Below are positions 9,009-18,263 of a DNA stretch of 64,000 nucleotides, piece by piece. The position numbers and the translations under genes are program-made. The notes beneath the pieces were generated by a model that searched no databases, had not been told where the DNA came from, and saw only the letters and a list, made by a program, of their open reading frames with translations. Origin of the DNA: an uncultured Bacteroidales bacterium (GTDB lineage Bacteria; Bacteroidota; Bacteroidia; Bacteroidales; Paludibacteraceae); contig ONEG01000001.1 of the NCBI GenBank assembly GCA_900316845.1, positions 1 to 64,000 on the forward strand, in the 5' to 3' direction. How positions within the stretch are numbered: position 1 is the stretch's first letter; each line of letters begins with the position of its first letter.

Positions 9009-10400
9009 TTATCGGATTTTCTGCCCCATGAGATCATACATTATATTATCACGCACGATAACCACGCGACCATCAACAATGGTCTTCTGGAGCGATTCGT
9101 CGCTTTTGACGGTCTCTATTGCTTGAGCCCAATCCGGTTCAATACCGATCAGTACGTCCTGGTCCTCGCTAAAATCATACCCGCCTCCACCGGCACCACC
9201 GCTTCCGGGACGGAGTCTGGAAAGGGTGAAATAACCGTCATTCTCGCCGGACCAACCCCAGTTGAAATGGAAATAATCCTGGTTGTCATAACCATCACAG
9301 ATGAAGCTGTGACCACCTTCATCGCTGGCACCTCCGTATAGGATAGGGTGTTGTTTATCCAATTCCTCTTTCACCATCGCAGTCCAATCGGCATCCGACC
9401 ATTTCTTATAGTAGGTGTATCCACCATACTTTAAGCCGTCACGCATATAACCGGTAGGTTTCTTGTATTTAAAGAATCTAAAGAATGCATTTTGTGCATT
9501 GTCATGTGTGTCCCACTCGTCATTGTTCAGCGTGAACGTACCTGATCCGCCATCGGCATCGTTGCCATACATCATCTCGGTCGCTACACCGCAATGGAAC
9601 ATCAATGTAGCTACTGCGTTCTGTTGATAAGCAGGAGTCAGACTTGCATAACTGTTCTGCATGTTTTCCCATGCATATACCGTATTCCCGAAATCGGCTG
9701 AGACCGTATCCGGGTACCGCGTGGAGTAGTTCGGATTTCCCCAAAAGTCGTAGGGCTCATTGACATCCAGCGGTTTATAACTGTGGCTGCCGGTACCATT
9801 GGCCGGCCATTCCCAGTATTTCATCACTTGCGCCATGGCGGTAGCTACACAACCGGTATAGGCTTTGTTGGTACCTGTTCCCGGACAGAGTTTGTTATAA
9901 GGCTTATCCTGGTCCCATTTGGTCTGGATCAGCGGACCTACTACCACTGCTGCTTTCGCCTTGCGAACACCTTTGCGCAGCGCTCTCCACTCGGCTTTTG
10001 TCTCCTCTGCGGCTTCTACACCTTCCGTCTCAATACGTTTGATGAATTTGTCATAATTGCCCATCCAATGACGGATGTTCGACGGCATGTTATCCGTGCG
10101 GAAATGTCCGGTCTCGGAGTATGCTAAGATAGGCGATACGGCGTCGTTAGCCGCGATAATAACCCATCCTTCGCCATTCTCGTTCTCGTAAACGTAATAC
10201 TGACTCTCCGTTTGTTCGGAGCTCTCTTTAAGCACCATGCGTACTGCCGGCGCTACGCGTTGTATACCGTCAGCAGCGGGTGCAGCGACGCTCATAAAAT
10301 GGTTTGCTACGAGCGCAGCGTCCTCACGACTGACTCGCTCGGCCATCAGTGTCATCGACGACACCAATAGAGCAATAATACTTACAGCAATTTTCCTCAT
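9009..10400 (-). CDS. Secreted C10 (streptopain-like) cysteine protease
   Basis: This 463-residue tandem paralogue of the downstream gene shares the signal peptide, a near-identical prodomain (ENENGEGWVIIAANDAV) and the peptidase domain, with Cys184 in TGCVATAMAQVM and His364 in EGGHSFICDGYD. It ends soon after the peptidase domain with RVVIVRDNIMYDLMGQKIR, so it keeps the tail but not the Asp/Pro linker and added domain. Both probably mature by prodomain cleavage outside the cell. The 9-nt gap to the next gene and high identity indicate a local duplication. It is separated from the DoxX-like gene by 23 nt, so it may be read from the long waaA-side transcript. Confidence 0.9.
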   Translation of the reverse strand: MRKIAVSIIALLVSSMTLMAERVSREDAALVANHFMSVAAPAADGIQRVAPAVRMVLKESSEQTESQYYVYENENGEGWVIIAANDAVSPILAYSETGHFRTDNMPSNIRHWMGNYDKFIKRIETEGVEAAEETKAEWRALRKGVRKAKAAVVVGPLIQTKWDQDKPYNKLCPGTGTNKAYTGCVATAMAQVMKYWEWPANGTGSHSYKPLDVNEPYDFWGNPNYSTRYPDTVSADFGNTVYAWENMQNSYASLTPAYQQNAVATLMFHCGVATEMMYGNDADGGSGTFTLNNDEWDTHDNAQNAFFRFFKYKKPTGYMRDGLKYGGYTYYKKWSDADWTAMVKEELDKQHPILYGGASDEGGHSFICDGYDNQDYFHFNWGWSGENDGYFTLSRLRPGSGGAGGGGYDFSEDQDVLIGIEPDWAQAIETVKSDESLQKTIVDGRVVIVRDNIMYDLMGQKIR

Positions 10401-10423
10401 TTTGTTTGTTTTTTAGTGATTTG

Positions 10424-11542
10424 TTAGTAGTTTTTCATGTTATATTTATCAATAATTGTGCCATTTTGCACTACGATTATGCCCGGATTAGCGCGCACGA
10501 TGGTTTTGAGCGTGACGGGATCGGTATAGCAGAATACTTTTTTCATCATCTCTTCGTCCCATCCGAACTCGTTCGCCATATTCTCCACTTCCTCTTCTCC
10601 CGAGCCGGTGAGGATATACGCACCGCCGTTATCGAATGTGAAGAACGATTGCTCAATCAGTTCTTTTACTTTACCCAACTGCTTGTGGTCTGCTTTTTTC
10701 AGATCATACATGATCACGAGCTCTACCGGCAGTTCAGACTCCAGAATATCGTACGTGATATCCTCAAAATCCATCGTCATGATCTCAAAATCATGGATGG
10801 GTGCCTCATAACCTTTCTTGACGAGCACGGATTTCTGATCTACGAAATGCCAGGTACTGTCACCTTTCGGGTAGTTCTCGAGGGTGAAGGTCTCTTGCTT
10901 GCCGTCTTTCTCATAGATGAGCGTCGTCTCATAGACATCCGGCTCTGCGTCATCGGGGATCTCCATCAGGGTAGGGATGTGATTGCCGATCTTATACGGA
11001 CGGAAATCCATCGGTGGCAGGTGGTTGTAACTGTAGCACATGACGCCGATGAGCGCACCTAAACCGATGCCGGCAATAACGATCTCTGCCCACCACGAGA
11101 AAGTCTGCGGGATGGCTTTGCAGCATACCAACAGCACGATCACCAGACTCAGCAGCACGATGTTCTTCCAGAACGTCTGCCAGTTCGTCAGTATTAATGC
11201 ATCGCCGAAACAACCGCAGTCGCTGACAGGGTTCGTCAGTGCGATCCAGAGCGTCAGAGGCGTCATCACCAGGTAGAACGCCAAGCTGATCCAACTCGTC
11301 CATTGGGTGCGGATGTTGGCGAACATACATATACCCAACAGCCACTCAGCCGTAATCAGACACACCGCGGCTACTCCTGCTAACGGCAGCAGATCCGTAA
11401 AGAACCCGCCGAAAGCTTTCAGATAGTCCTCTATCTTATAGACTGTGCCCAGCGGATCTACGGCTTTGACGAAACCCGAGAACAGGAATGTGATTGCCAG
11501 CAGCGTCCGTGCTACTGAACCGATAATATGTTTAGCCTTCAT
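10424..11542 (-). CDS. DoxX/MauE-like membrane protein, BT_3928 family
   Basis: The 372-residue product starts with four hydrophobic helices (about residues 8-150) carrying NPVSDCGCFGDAL, a cysteine pair seen in MauE/DoxX-like redox membrane proteins. A soluble C-terminal half with a thioredoxin-like pattern but no obvious CxxC follows. The function is unknown; members are thought to handle redox or disulfide chemistry at the inner membrane. It overlaps the DUF1599 gene by 11 nt, a pairing I recognise from Bacteroides. Confidence 0.75.
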   Translation of the reverse strand: MKAKHIIGSVARTLLAITFLFSGFVKAVDPLGTVYKIEDYLKAFGGFFTDLLPLAGVAAVCLITAEWLLGICMFANIRTQWTSWISLAFYLVMTPLTLWIALTNPVSDCGCFGDALILTNWQTFWKNIVLLSLVIVLLVCCKAIPQTFSWWAEIVIAGIGLGALIGVMCYSYNHLPPMDFRPYKIGNHIPTLMEIPDDAEPDVYETTLIYEKDGKQETFTLENYPKGDSTWHFVDQKSVLVKKGYEAPIHDFEIMTMDFEDITYDILESELPVELVIMYDLKKADHKQLGKVKELIEQSFFTFDNGGAYILTGSGEEEVENMANEFGWDEEMMKKVFCYTDPVTLKTIVRANPGIIVVQNGTIIDKYNMKNY

Positions 11543-12068
11543 AATGTATCAGATCAAATATCGCGTAGTTGATAATATCGAAATAGTTGCCTTCCACGCC
11601 TTCGGAAGCGATGGTCTTGCCGTTATTGGTAAGAATATTTTTGATGCGGATGATTTTCGCGAGGATCATATCTACAATCCCTTCCTTACTCATCTCGCGC
11701 CATGCCTCGCCGTAGTCGTGGTTCTTGCGAATCATCAGTTCTTTGGCTTCCTGCAGAACCTTGTCGTACAGCTTCGTAGCCTCTTCGCTACTCATATCGG
11801 TCGCATCGGCATAGCCGTTGCGCTCCTGGATAATCGCCATAACGCCGTAGTTGACTATCGCGCGCAGGTTCCCTTCTATATCGTCCCCCACGAGGCTTAC
11901 ACCGGTCTCTTGACGCTGACGGATGTTGCAGGCCTTGATATACAGCTGGTCCGTGATGCCGTACAGACGGAAGATCCGCCACGAAGGACCGTAATCCTTC
12001 ATCTTGTCGATAAATATCTGGCGGCATTTCGCCGTCACTTGATCAAACTGTTTGTTTGTATCTGCCAT
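11532..12068 (-). CDS. DUF1599 protein (nucleotide-modification-associated domain)
   Basis: This 178-residue protein is an internal duplication. A first unit (KMKDYGPSWRIF ... RAIVNYGVMAI) and a second (KNHDYGEAWREM ... DIINYAIFDLI) repeat the same DYGxxW...NYxxxxI pattern. The family, DUF1599, is predicted to act on nucleotides or modified bases, but no reaction is established. It is translated just upstream of, and overlaps, the DoxX-like gene; hisS lies 32 nt further upstream. Confidence 0.85.
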   Translation of the reverse strand: MADTNKQFDQVTAKCRQIFIDKMKDYGPSWRIFRLYGITDQLYIKACNIRQRQETGVSLVGDDIEGNLRAIVNYGVMAIIQERNGYADATDMSSEEATKLYDKVLQEAKELMIRKNHDYGEAWREMSKEGIVDMILAKIIRIKNILTNNGKTIASEGVEGNYFDIINYAIFDLIHYEG

Positions 12069-12100
12069 AGTTTCTGTTTTCGATTTATCGATATTTCGAA

Positions 12101-13420
12101 TTATCGATTTATCGACTTTATTAATTCCTCTAATTCAACCAACTGCTGCTCGCCGGTGGTCATGTTCTTGAGCATCACTTTGTTCTGCGCCATCTCGTCG
12201 CCTCCGACGATGGCTACAAACGGAATACCTTTGGCATCCGCATAGCCCATCTGCTTCTTCATCTTCGTCGGTTCGGGATACACTTCCACCGCTATACCTG
12301 CCTTACGTAGCTCTTTCGCCCAACCGAGTGCATAATGCAATTCGTCGCTGCCGAACGTTGCGAATAGCACTTGTGTGGTAGTCAGTAATTCCTTCGGGAA
12401 TAAATCCAGCTCTGTCAGTACATCATAGATACGGTCGGCGCCGAAAGAGATACCTACACCGGAGACACCCGGCAGACCGAAGATACCCGTCAGGTTATCA
12501 TAACGACCGCCACCGGTAATCGAACCGATCTGTGCGTCCAATGCCTTCACCTCGAAGATGGCACCTGTATAATAATTGAGTCCGCGCGCGAGACAGAGGT
12601 CTAACTCAATTGATAATTGACAATTGACAATTGACAATTCCTCAAAGATCTCCTCCATCTCCTCAACACCCTTGAGACCGATTTCGCTGGACGCCAGATA
12701 TTCTTTCAACGAAGCTAATTTGTCTTGGTTCTTGATTCCTGATTCCTGATTCAGTACCGGCTGGAGAGCTTGGACGGCTTCGTCTGTCAGTCCGCGTTCC
12801 TTCAGTTCTGCGTTGACAGCCTCCACACCGATCTTATCAAGTTTGTCGATAGCTACAGTAATGTCCACAATCTTATCCGGCGCACCGATAACTTCGGCTA
12901 TACCGGCAAGGATCTTGCGGTTATTGATATGCAGGCACACGTTGATACCCAGACGGCGATAGACCTCCTCCACAATCTGGATGAGTTCCAACTCGCCTAT
13001 CAAGCTGTCGCTACCAATGACATCCACATCGCATTGGTAGAACTCGCGGTAACGACCTTTCTGCGGCCGGTCTGCACGCCAAACGGGCTGAATCTGAAAA
13101 CGCTTGAATGGAAAACTCAACTCCTCACGGTGTTGTACCACGTACCGCGCAAACGGGACAGTGAGGTCATATCTGAGACCTTTCTCCGGCGCTAAAGCTG
13201 CTTTCTCACCGCTGTTCTGAACGCGGAAGAGCAGTTTGTCGCCTTCCTCACCATACTTGCCCATCAGCGTGCCGATATTCTCCATCGCCGGCGTCTCTAT
13301 CTGCTGGAAGCCGTATAAAGAGAACACACTCTTGATGGTGTCGAAGATATAGTTACGACGCGCCATCTCTACTTGTCCGAAGTCACGCGTCCCTTTGGGT
13401 ATACTGGGTTTTTGTGCCAT
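12101..13420 (-). CDS. hisS: Histidyl-tRNA synthetase
   Basis: HisS charges tRNA-His. The 439-residue class II synthetase shows motif 1 near the N terminus, motif 2 ([27 protein letters not shown]), and the histidine-binding motifs [15 protein letters not shown] and GGGRYDNL, followed by the anticodon-binding domain. Two stretches look inserted. [11 protein letters not shown] (about 12722-12755) is made of GATTCCTGATTC words. [10 protein letters not shown] (about 12605-12640) is made of one variant and three perfect ATTGACA heptamers. Both words also occur in intergenic DNA nearby. The second insert directly precedes the catalytic [15 protein letters not shown] segment, and the frame stays open. 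Confidence 0.95.
   Translation of the reverse strand: MAQKPSIPKGTRDFGQVEMARRNYIFDTIKSVFSLYGFQQIETPAMENIGTLMGKYGEEGDKLLFRVQNSGEKAALAPEKGLRYDLTVPFARYVVQHREELSFPFKRFQIQPVWRADRPQKGRYREFYQCDVDVIGSDSLIGELELIQIVEEVYRRLGINVCLHINNRKILAGIAEVIGAPDKIVDITVAIDKLDKIGVEAVNAELKERGLTDEAVQALQPVLNQESGIKNQDKLASLKEYLASSEIGLKGVEEMEEIFEELSIVNCQLSIELDLCLARGLNYYTGAIFEVKALDAQIGSITGGGRYDNLTGIFGLPGVSGVGISFGADRIYDVLTELDLFPKELLTTTQVLFATFGSDELHYALGWAKELRKAGIAVEVYPEPTKMKKQMGYADAKGIPFVAIVGGDEMAQNKVMLKNMTTGEQQLVELEELIKSINR
12609..12636. repeat. ATTGACA heptamer repeat inside hisS
   Basis: One variant copy (ATTGATA, 12609-12615) and three perfect ATTGACA copies (12616-12636) lie in frame within hisS. The same heptamer family occurs between genes at 51951-51981, 54558-54590 and 55384-55415, and in coding sequence at 61879-61913. 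Confidence 0.9.
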
Positions 13421-13441
13421 CTAATTTTGAATTTTTAATTA

Positions 13442-14668
13442 TTAATTTCCAAAAATCTGCTTATATATTTTCTCTGTTGCTCCAAGCTCGGATTGTACGT
13501 ACTCAGCCGCCTTGGCGCCAATCTCTTGATGTTGGTTAAGCGCGGTATTAAGCGCCGCTTCTAATTCGCTATAGTTCTTTATACTCCGTGCTGCGCCTGC
13601 GTCAATCAGTCCTTGCGCCTCGCGGAAATGATGGTAGTTCGGTCCGAAGAGCACCGGCAGACCATATACGGCTGCCTCGATGGTATTATGGATACCAACC
13701 CCGAAACCGCCGCCTATATATGCCGCATGGCCGAACCCGTAGATGGAGGACAGCAGTCCCATCTGGTCCATCACCAGGACGTTGGCATGGATCATCGTTT
13801 GGGGCGTGACACGCGTGTAACGAACGAACCTGCCAAGGAAGCGGTTGAAGATAAAATGCAGGTGCTCCTCGTCAATCTCATGGGGCACTAAGATCAGTTT
13901 CGTCTCCGGGTATTGCTCCATGTACTGTGCGAGCAGTTCCTCGTCTTTAGGCCAGGTACTGCCGGCTACGATCACTCGCTCGCATCCCTCTACAAACTGC
14001 TCGATGATACGCAACCGTCCGTCTGTACCGCGTTTCTCTGCGATCGAGCGGCACACCTTGCTCACGCGGTCAAAACGCGTGTCGCCGGCAACGGAAGCAT
14101 CCTGGATGCCGTGCGTCTTCAGTAGTTGTAAAGATCGCTCGTCCTGCACGAAAATATGCGTGAAGCATTTGAGTAATCCCAACGACGCCTTGCCGTACCA
14201 ATGGAAGAACCGTTGCGTGGGACGGAAGATAGCGGAGATGCTGTAGGTCTTAATACCGCGTTTCTTCAGGGCCTTGAGATAAGCCGGCCAGAACTCGTAT
14301 TTCACAAAGATCGCTATCTGCGGCTGCAGCGCCTCCAAGAACAGTTTGGCGTTCTTTCTCGTGGCGAAAGGCAGATACATCACCGCGTCCACCAACTCGT
14401 AATCCTTGCGCATCTCATAGCCGGAAGGAGAGAAGAATGTCAGGACGATATGTTGCTTGGGTTGCTCCTCACGGAGCTTCTCTATCAGCGGTCTCGCCTG
14501 CTCGAACTCTCCTACAGACGCCGCATGAATCCACACGCAGCCTTGCAATCCTTTCATTTTCGCTACATGCTCCGGGGCGAGCGTCGCGCGTTGGCCTTGC
14601 ACCAACGCGCGCGCTTTCCTATGCCCGAAGAATGCGGCTATACGAACTATTAAAAAATAGATATGCAT
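13442..14668 (-). CDS. waaA: 3-deoxy-D-manno-octulosonic acid transferase
   Basis: WaaA/KdtA adds Kdo to lipid A at the cytoplasmic face of the inner membrane. The 408-residue GT30 enzyme has a short N-terminal membrane anchor, the family signatures WIHAASVGEFEQA (about residue 46), KYEFWPAYLKAL and FRPTQRFFHWYG, and the C-terminal donor-site region VYGLPVLFGPNYHHFREA. A clear promoter (14691-14721) leaves a very short leader before the ATG at 14668. The long minus-strand run down to rsgA could start here. Confidence 0.92.
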   Translation of the reverse strand: MHIYFLIVRIAAFFGHRKARALVQGQRATLAPEHVAKMKGLQGCVWIHAASVGEFEQARPLIEKLREEQPKQHIVLTFFSPSGYEMRKDYELVDAVMYLPFATRKNAKLFLEALQPQIAIFVKYEFWPAYLKALKKRGIKTYSISAIFRPTQRFFHWYGKASLGLLKCFTHIFVQDERSLQLLKTHGIQDASVAGDTRFDRVSKVCRSIAEKRGTDGRLRIIEQFVEGCERVIVAGSTWPKDEELLAQYMEQYPETKLILVPHEIDEEHLHFIFNRFLGRFVRYTRVTPQTMIHANVLVMDQMGLLSSIYGFGHAAYIGGGFGVGIHNTIEAAVYGLPVLFGPNYHHFREAQGLIDAGAARSIKNYSELEAALNTALNQHQEIGAKAAEYVQSELGATEKIYKQIFGN

Positions 14669-14690
14669 ATTCCTATTCTAAAAAAGCGTG

Positions 14691-14721
14691 CAAAGGTACA
14701 AAAATTTATTGATATACGCAA
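14691..14721 (-). promoter_or_regulatory. Promoter of waaA
   Basis: On the minus strand, TTG (14719-14721) and TACCTTTG (14691-14698) are spaced by 20 nt. It lies back-to-back with the tsaD promoter starting only 7 nt away. Confidence 0.78.
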
Positions 14722-14727
14722 ATTTAT

Positions 14728-14758
14728 TTGCACATTTGCAGAAAAAGTAGTAATTTTG
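14728..14758 (+). promoter_or_regulatory. Promoter of tsaD
   Basis: TTG (14728-14730) and TAATTTTG (14751-14758) are spaced by 20 nt. Transcription would start near 14765, about 7 nt before the first ATG of tsaD, giving an almost leaderless mRNA. Confidence 0.75.
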
Positions 14759-14771
14759 CAGCGAAATTCGT

Positions 14772-15824
14772 ATGAAGATGGAAAAGAAGACAGTAATATT
14801 GGCGATTGAATCGAGTTGCGACGACACCTCTGCGGCAGTCATCGTAGATGGTATCTTGCGCAGTAATGTGATTGCGAGTCAGAAAGTGCATGAGGAGTTC
14901 GGAGGCGTGGTGCCGGAGCTGGCGAGCCGTGCCCATCAGCAGAATATCCTGCCGGTGGTGGATACGGCGCTGAAACGCGCCGGAGTGGAGAAGACCGACC
15001 TCTCGGCGATTGCTTTTACACGTGGTCCGGGACTCTTGGGCTCCTTGCTCGTCGGTACGTCTTTTGCCAAAGGACTGGCGCTGGCGTTAGGTATTCCGCT
15101 CATTGACGTCAACCACCTGCAGGGGCATGTACTTGCGCATTTCGTAGAGGATGGTACGGGACTTAAGCATCCCTCTTTTCCGTTCCTGTGTCTGCTGGTA
15201 AGTGGCGGCAACAGCCAGATTGTGCTCGTCAAAGCCTATAACGATATGGAAATCATCGGTCAGACGATCGACGATGCCGCAGGCGAGGCCTTCGATAAAT
15301 GCGCCAAAGTATTAGGTCTTCCGTACCCCGGCGGACCGTGGATTGACAAACTCGCCAAAGAAGGGGATGCAACGAAATATCTGTTAGCGAAGCCCAATAT
15401 CGCAGGCTACGACTATTCCTTCTCGGGTCTCAAGACTTCATTCTTATACACTCTGCGCGACATGATGAAGGCGCAGGGAGTAGAGACGATTGATGAGTTG
15501 GCGGAGCGTATTCCGAACCTCAAGGAGGACATGTGTGCGTCTATTCAGGCTACGGTAGTCGATGTTCTGATGCGGAAACTGAAGAAAGCGGCGCAGAACC
15601 TCAAAGTGACGCAGGTGGCGGTAGCAGGAGGTGTGAGTGCCAACAGTGCGCTGCGTCAGGCGTTTATCGACTACGGCAAACGCTATCACTGGGAGGTATT
15701 TATCCCGCCGTTCTCCTTCACGACCGATAATGCCGCTATGGTCTGCCAGGCGGGATATTTCAAGTATCTGGATAAAGATTTTTGTGCGATAGATGAAGTG
15801 CCGTTCGCCAAGACCACCATTTAA
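14772..15824 (+). CDS. tsaD: tRNA N6-threonylcarbamoyladenosine transferase subunit TsaD
   Basis: TsaD installs the threonylcarbamoyl group on A37 of ANN-decoding tRNAs with TsaB, TsaC and TsaE. The 350-residue protein starts with the ASKHA phosphate-binding motif IESSCDDTSAAV. It carries the metal-binding histidines in NHLQGHVLAH near residue 115, followed by LVSGGNSQIVL and YDYSFSGLKTSF, and ends with VAGGVSANSALR. The stop TAA shares its last A with the ATG of the exosortase gene (TAATG). An alternative ATG two codons downstream (14778) cannot be excluded. Confidence 0.95.
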   Translation: MKMEKKTVILAIESSCDDTSAAVIVDGILRSNVIASQKVHEEFGGVVPELASRAHQQNILPVVDTALKRAGVEKTDLSAIAFTRGPGLLGSLLVGTSFAKGLALALGIPLIDVNHLQGHVLAHFVEDGTGLKHPSFPFLCLLVSGGNSQIVLVKAYNDMEIIGQTIDDAAGEAFDKCAKVLGLPYPGGPWIDKLAKEGDATKYLLAKPNIAGYDYSFSGLKTSFLYTLRDMMKAQGVETIDELAERIPNLKEDMCASIQATVVDVLMRKLKKAAQNLKVTQVAVAGGVSANSALRQAFIDYGKRYHWEVFIPPFSFTTDNAAMVCQAGYFKYLDKDFCAIDEVPFAKTTI

Positions 15825-16456
15825 TGTACAAAGGGACAATGTACGATGTACAAAAAATAAGAGAGCGGGTGAAACCATATAAAGATGTGATCGTCTTTAT
15901 CATCACGCTTCTTGTCGCGAACTACTTCTGGAAGTTCACCATGGTAGGCGATGAGAACGGGGATGCGGTCACGTGGTTCGGAATAGATATCACAGCGCCG
16001 TTTGAGTTCATGGCATGCCATGTAGCGGACGCGGTCTATTGGATCGTGGGGCTGTTTCGGGATACGGTCTATAAGGTCGGCGATCATGTCATCCGCTACG
16101 ATAACGGAGTAGGGACCTCTATCATCTGGGGCTGTACGGGTCTGAAGCAGAGCTTCATCTTCATGTGCCTTATTCTGACCGTGCTGCCGGTCAGATTTAG
16201 AATTTCAGATTTAGGATTTAGGAATTCAAATTTCAAATTTCAAATAGCAAAACTCTGGTTCATCCCTCTCGGATGGCTCTGTTGCTATGCCTTTAATATC
16301 GCGCGCATAGCGGCGATCACCTTACTCATTGAGTTCCATCCGGATTGGTTCCATTTCCTGCATGACTACCTCTTCAAATATCTGTTCTACGCCATGCTCT
16401 TTGGCTTATGGGTTATCTTTGTTGAAAAGATAAGACCGCGCGTTTTATCGCACTGA
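15824..16456 (+). CDS. Exosortase/archaeosortase family membrane protein
   Basis: This 210-residue protein has several transmembrane helices and the exosortase catalytic set: Cys in GCTGLKQSFIF, Arg in FNIARIAAI, and His in FHPDWFHFLHDYLFKY. Exosortases cleave and transfer proteins with short C-terminal sorting signals; no such substrate is recognisable beside it. The start overlaps the tsaD stop by one base. The first codons (15821-15851) are the same 31-nt sequence found inside rsgA, so a start at MYDVQ (15839) is possible. A loop, FRISDLGFRNSNFKFQIAK (about 16196-16250), is encoded by AT-rich ATTTCAGATTTAGG words and is probably an insert. The 3' end overlaps the convergent antiporter gene by 44 nt. 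Confidence 0.8.
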   Translation: MYKGTMYDVQKIRERVKPYKDVIVFIITLLVANYFWKFTMVGDENGDAVTWFGIDITAPFEFMACHVADAVYWIVGLFRDTVYKVGDHVIRYDNGVGTSIIWGCTGLKQSFIFMCLILTVLPVRFRISDLGFRNSNFKFQIAKLWFIPLGWLCCYAFNIARIAAITLLIEFHPDWFHFLHDYLFKYLFYAMLFGLWVIFVEKIRPRVLSH

Positions 16457-18263
16457 CTATTTTCCAAGTCCTGCTGGCTTGAGGGGTGTCTCCTGTCAGC
16501 AGATCCGGTATAGCGGCACCGGTCTCTTGCTCCGGATAAACGACCATCCAGCTATGGTTCTTGAAGAACCGTTCCAAGACATCCGGCACGGTGTCGAAGA
16601 GCGGGTTATAACTCGGTGTGGAGGGTCGTGCATTGAAGAGGACGATCATGTCGTCCGGCGCCATCTGTTTGGCGATCATGAGCACGTCTTCCCAGTCTTC
16701 CATCTCCCTATACGAAGCGCGCAGGAACTTACCCTTACGGCGGCAGAAAGCCTGCAGGGCACGTTGGGTGTCCTGGTTGGTATAGAAGATGACGCGTGCG
16801 CCTATCTGGCTGCTGAGACGCCTGATGAGACCGAAACAGGTGATGAAATCATGCTCTTTCTCTGCATACCGCGGTACGGCTACAAGAAGGCGGTTGATGG
16901 TGTTGATAGGCTGATTCGGGTGGTAGATGATTGCCGCCTTGCGCTGGCTGTTAATCAAGCCTCGCGCTTCGTCCCAGTCCTCTTCATTCGCCAGATCCGG
17001 GTCGTGTAACTCGCTCAGTTCGCTCAGTTCTTTCAGCTCGTAATGCCTATTCTCGGCGATGGTCATCAGTTGCCAGCTGTTATCGGTCTTATCTGCCTCC
17101 AGACGTGCTTCTTCCTGTAATGCCAACTCCTTGGCAGCATGCTCCGTGACGAAGGAAGCGGAGGTGCAGAGCACGAGGATCATCACCACGGCGGCATTGA
17201 GGATCTCGGGATCAAAGATCCCGATCTCGTATCCGATGGTGACGATAGCGAGCGTGCCGGCGGCGGTTGCGTGCGTCAGACCGAACATCAGTTCGCGCTC
17301 CACGCGCTGCATGCTGAAGTTCTTCTGCGCCACCCACGCAGCAATCCATTTGCCTGCCAGTTTGGTACCGATCATCGCAATAGCGATGAGGATGGTGCTC
17401 CATCCGCTCCAGAGGACGCGGATATCAATCATCATGCCCACGCCGATGAGGAAGAGCGGTACGAAGAGGTTGTTTCCCACAAAATTGATACGCTGCATGA
17501 CGGGGCTGAGGTTCGGCACGAGTCGGTTCAATGACACGCCGCAGATGAAGGCGCCTAAGATACCTTCCAGCCCTGCCCAGTCGGCTAAGAGCGCCGAGAC
17601 GACCATCATCGTCATGACGATCAGGAAGCCTCCGCGGGCGTCTGTCCAGCGTTTGAAGAAGTGTTGGGCGATCCATGGAAAGACGCCGATGATGAGTACT
17701 AAGGTCAGCACGATACGGCCTGTCAGTGCCCATGCCGAGAGACTGGCAGTAGAGGCGAGATGCGATTTGAGGATAGCCAAGACCAAGAGGGCGAGGGTGA
17801 TCGTCAGCATCGTGCCGCCGATAGCTACGTTCGCTGCGCGGTTCTTCTGCACGCCGTAACGGCTGAGGATGGGGTAGGTCATCAGCGTATGGCTGCCGTA
17901 CATAGCGCCCAGAAGCGCACTCGTCACCCATCCGTAACCGATGAGGCGGCTGGTCAACAGGCCCAACAGGAAGGGGAAGATAAACGAGTATATACCAAAC
18001 AGCATGGCATGGCTGCGTTGCTGACGGAAATCGTTGATATCCACTTCTATACCTGCCTGCAGCATGATATAGAGCATGCCGATCTTGCCAAGCGTCTGAA
18101 TAGAATGGACGTTAGGCAGGAGTTCAAGACCCCAGGGACCCATGATGATTCCCGCAATGATAAATCCCACAATGCTGGGGATGCGGATCTTCCTACAGAT
18201 CATCGGTATGACCAGAATGACTGTCAGGATAAGGGCAATAATGGCTAATGGATTAGTGATCAT
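16413..18263 (-). CDS. Monovalent cation:proton antiporter, CPA2 family
   Basis: This 616-residue protein has about twelve transmembrane helices (residues 5-390) of the CPA2 Na+/H+ or K+/H+ exchanger type, starting with PLAIIALILTVILVIPMIC and including GFIIAGIIMGPWG. A soluble C-terminal half of about 220 residues resembles a universal-stress-protein-like regulatory domain. It exchanges Na+ or K+ for protons at the inner membrane; ion choice is not visible. The linker around residue 410 (KELSELSELHD) is encoded by a small GAACTGAGC repeat. It overlaps queH by 11 nt at its start and the exosortase gene by 44 nt at its end. Confidence 0.88.
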   Translation of the reverse strand: MITNPLAIIALILTVILVIPMICRKIRIPSIVGFIIAGIIMGPWGLELLPNVHSIQTLGKIGMLYIMLQAGIEVDINDFRQQRSHAMLFGIYSFIFPFLLGLLTSRLIGYGWVTSALLGAMYGSHTLMTYPILSRYGVQKNRAANVAIGGTMLTITLALLVLAILKSHLASTASLSAWALTGRIVLTLVLIIGVFPWIAQHFFKRWTDARGGFLIVMTMMVVSALLADWAGLEGILGAFICGVSLNRLVPNLSPVMQRINFVGNNLFVPLFLIGVGMMIDIRVLWSGWSTILIAIAMIGTKLAGKWIAAWVAQKNFSMQRVERELMFGLTHATAAGTLAIVTIGYEIGIFDPEILNAAVVMILVLCTSASFVTEHAAKELALQEEARLEADKTDNSWQLMTIAENRHYELKELSELSELHDPDLANEEDWDEARGLINSQRKAAIIYHPNQPINTINRLLVAVPRYAEKEHDFITCFGLIRRLSSQIGARVIFYTNQDTQRALQAFCRRKGKFLRASYREMEDWEDVLMIAKQMAPDDMIVLFNARPSTPSYNPLFDTVPDVLERFFKNHSWMVVYPEQETGAAIPDLLTGDTPQASRTWKIVSAIKRAVLSFQQR

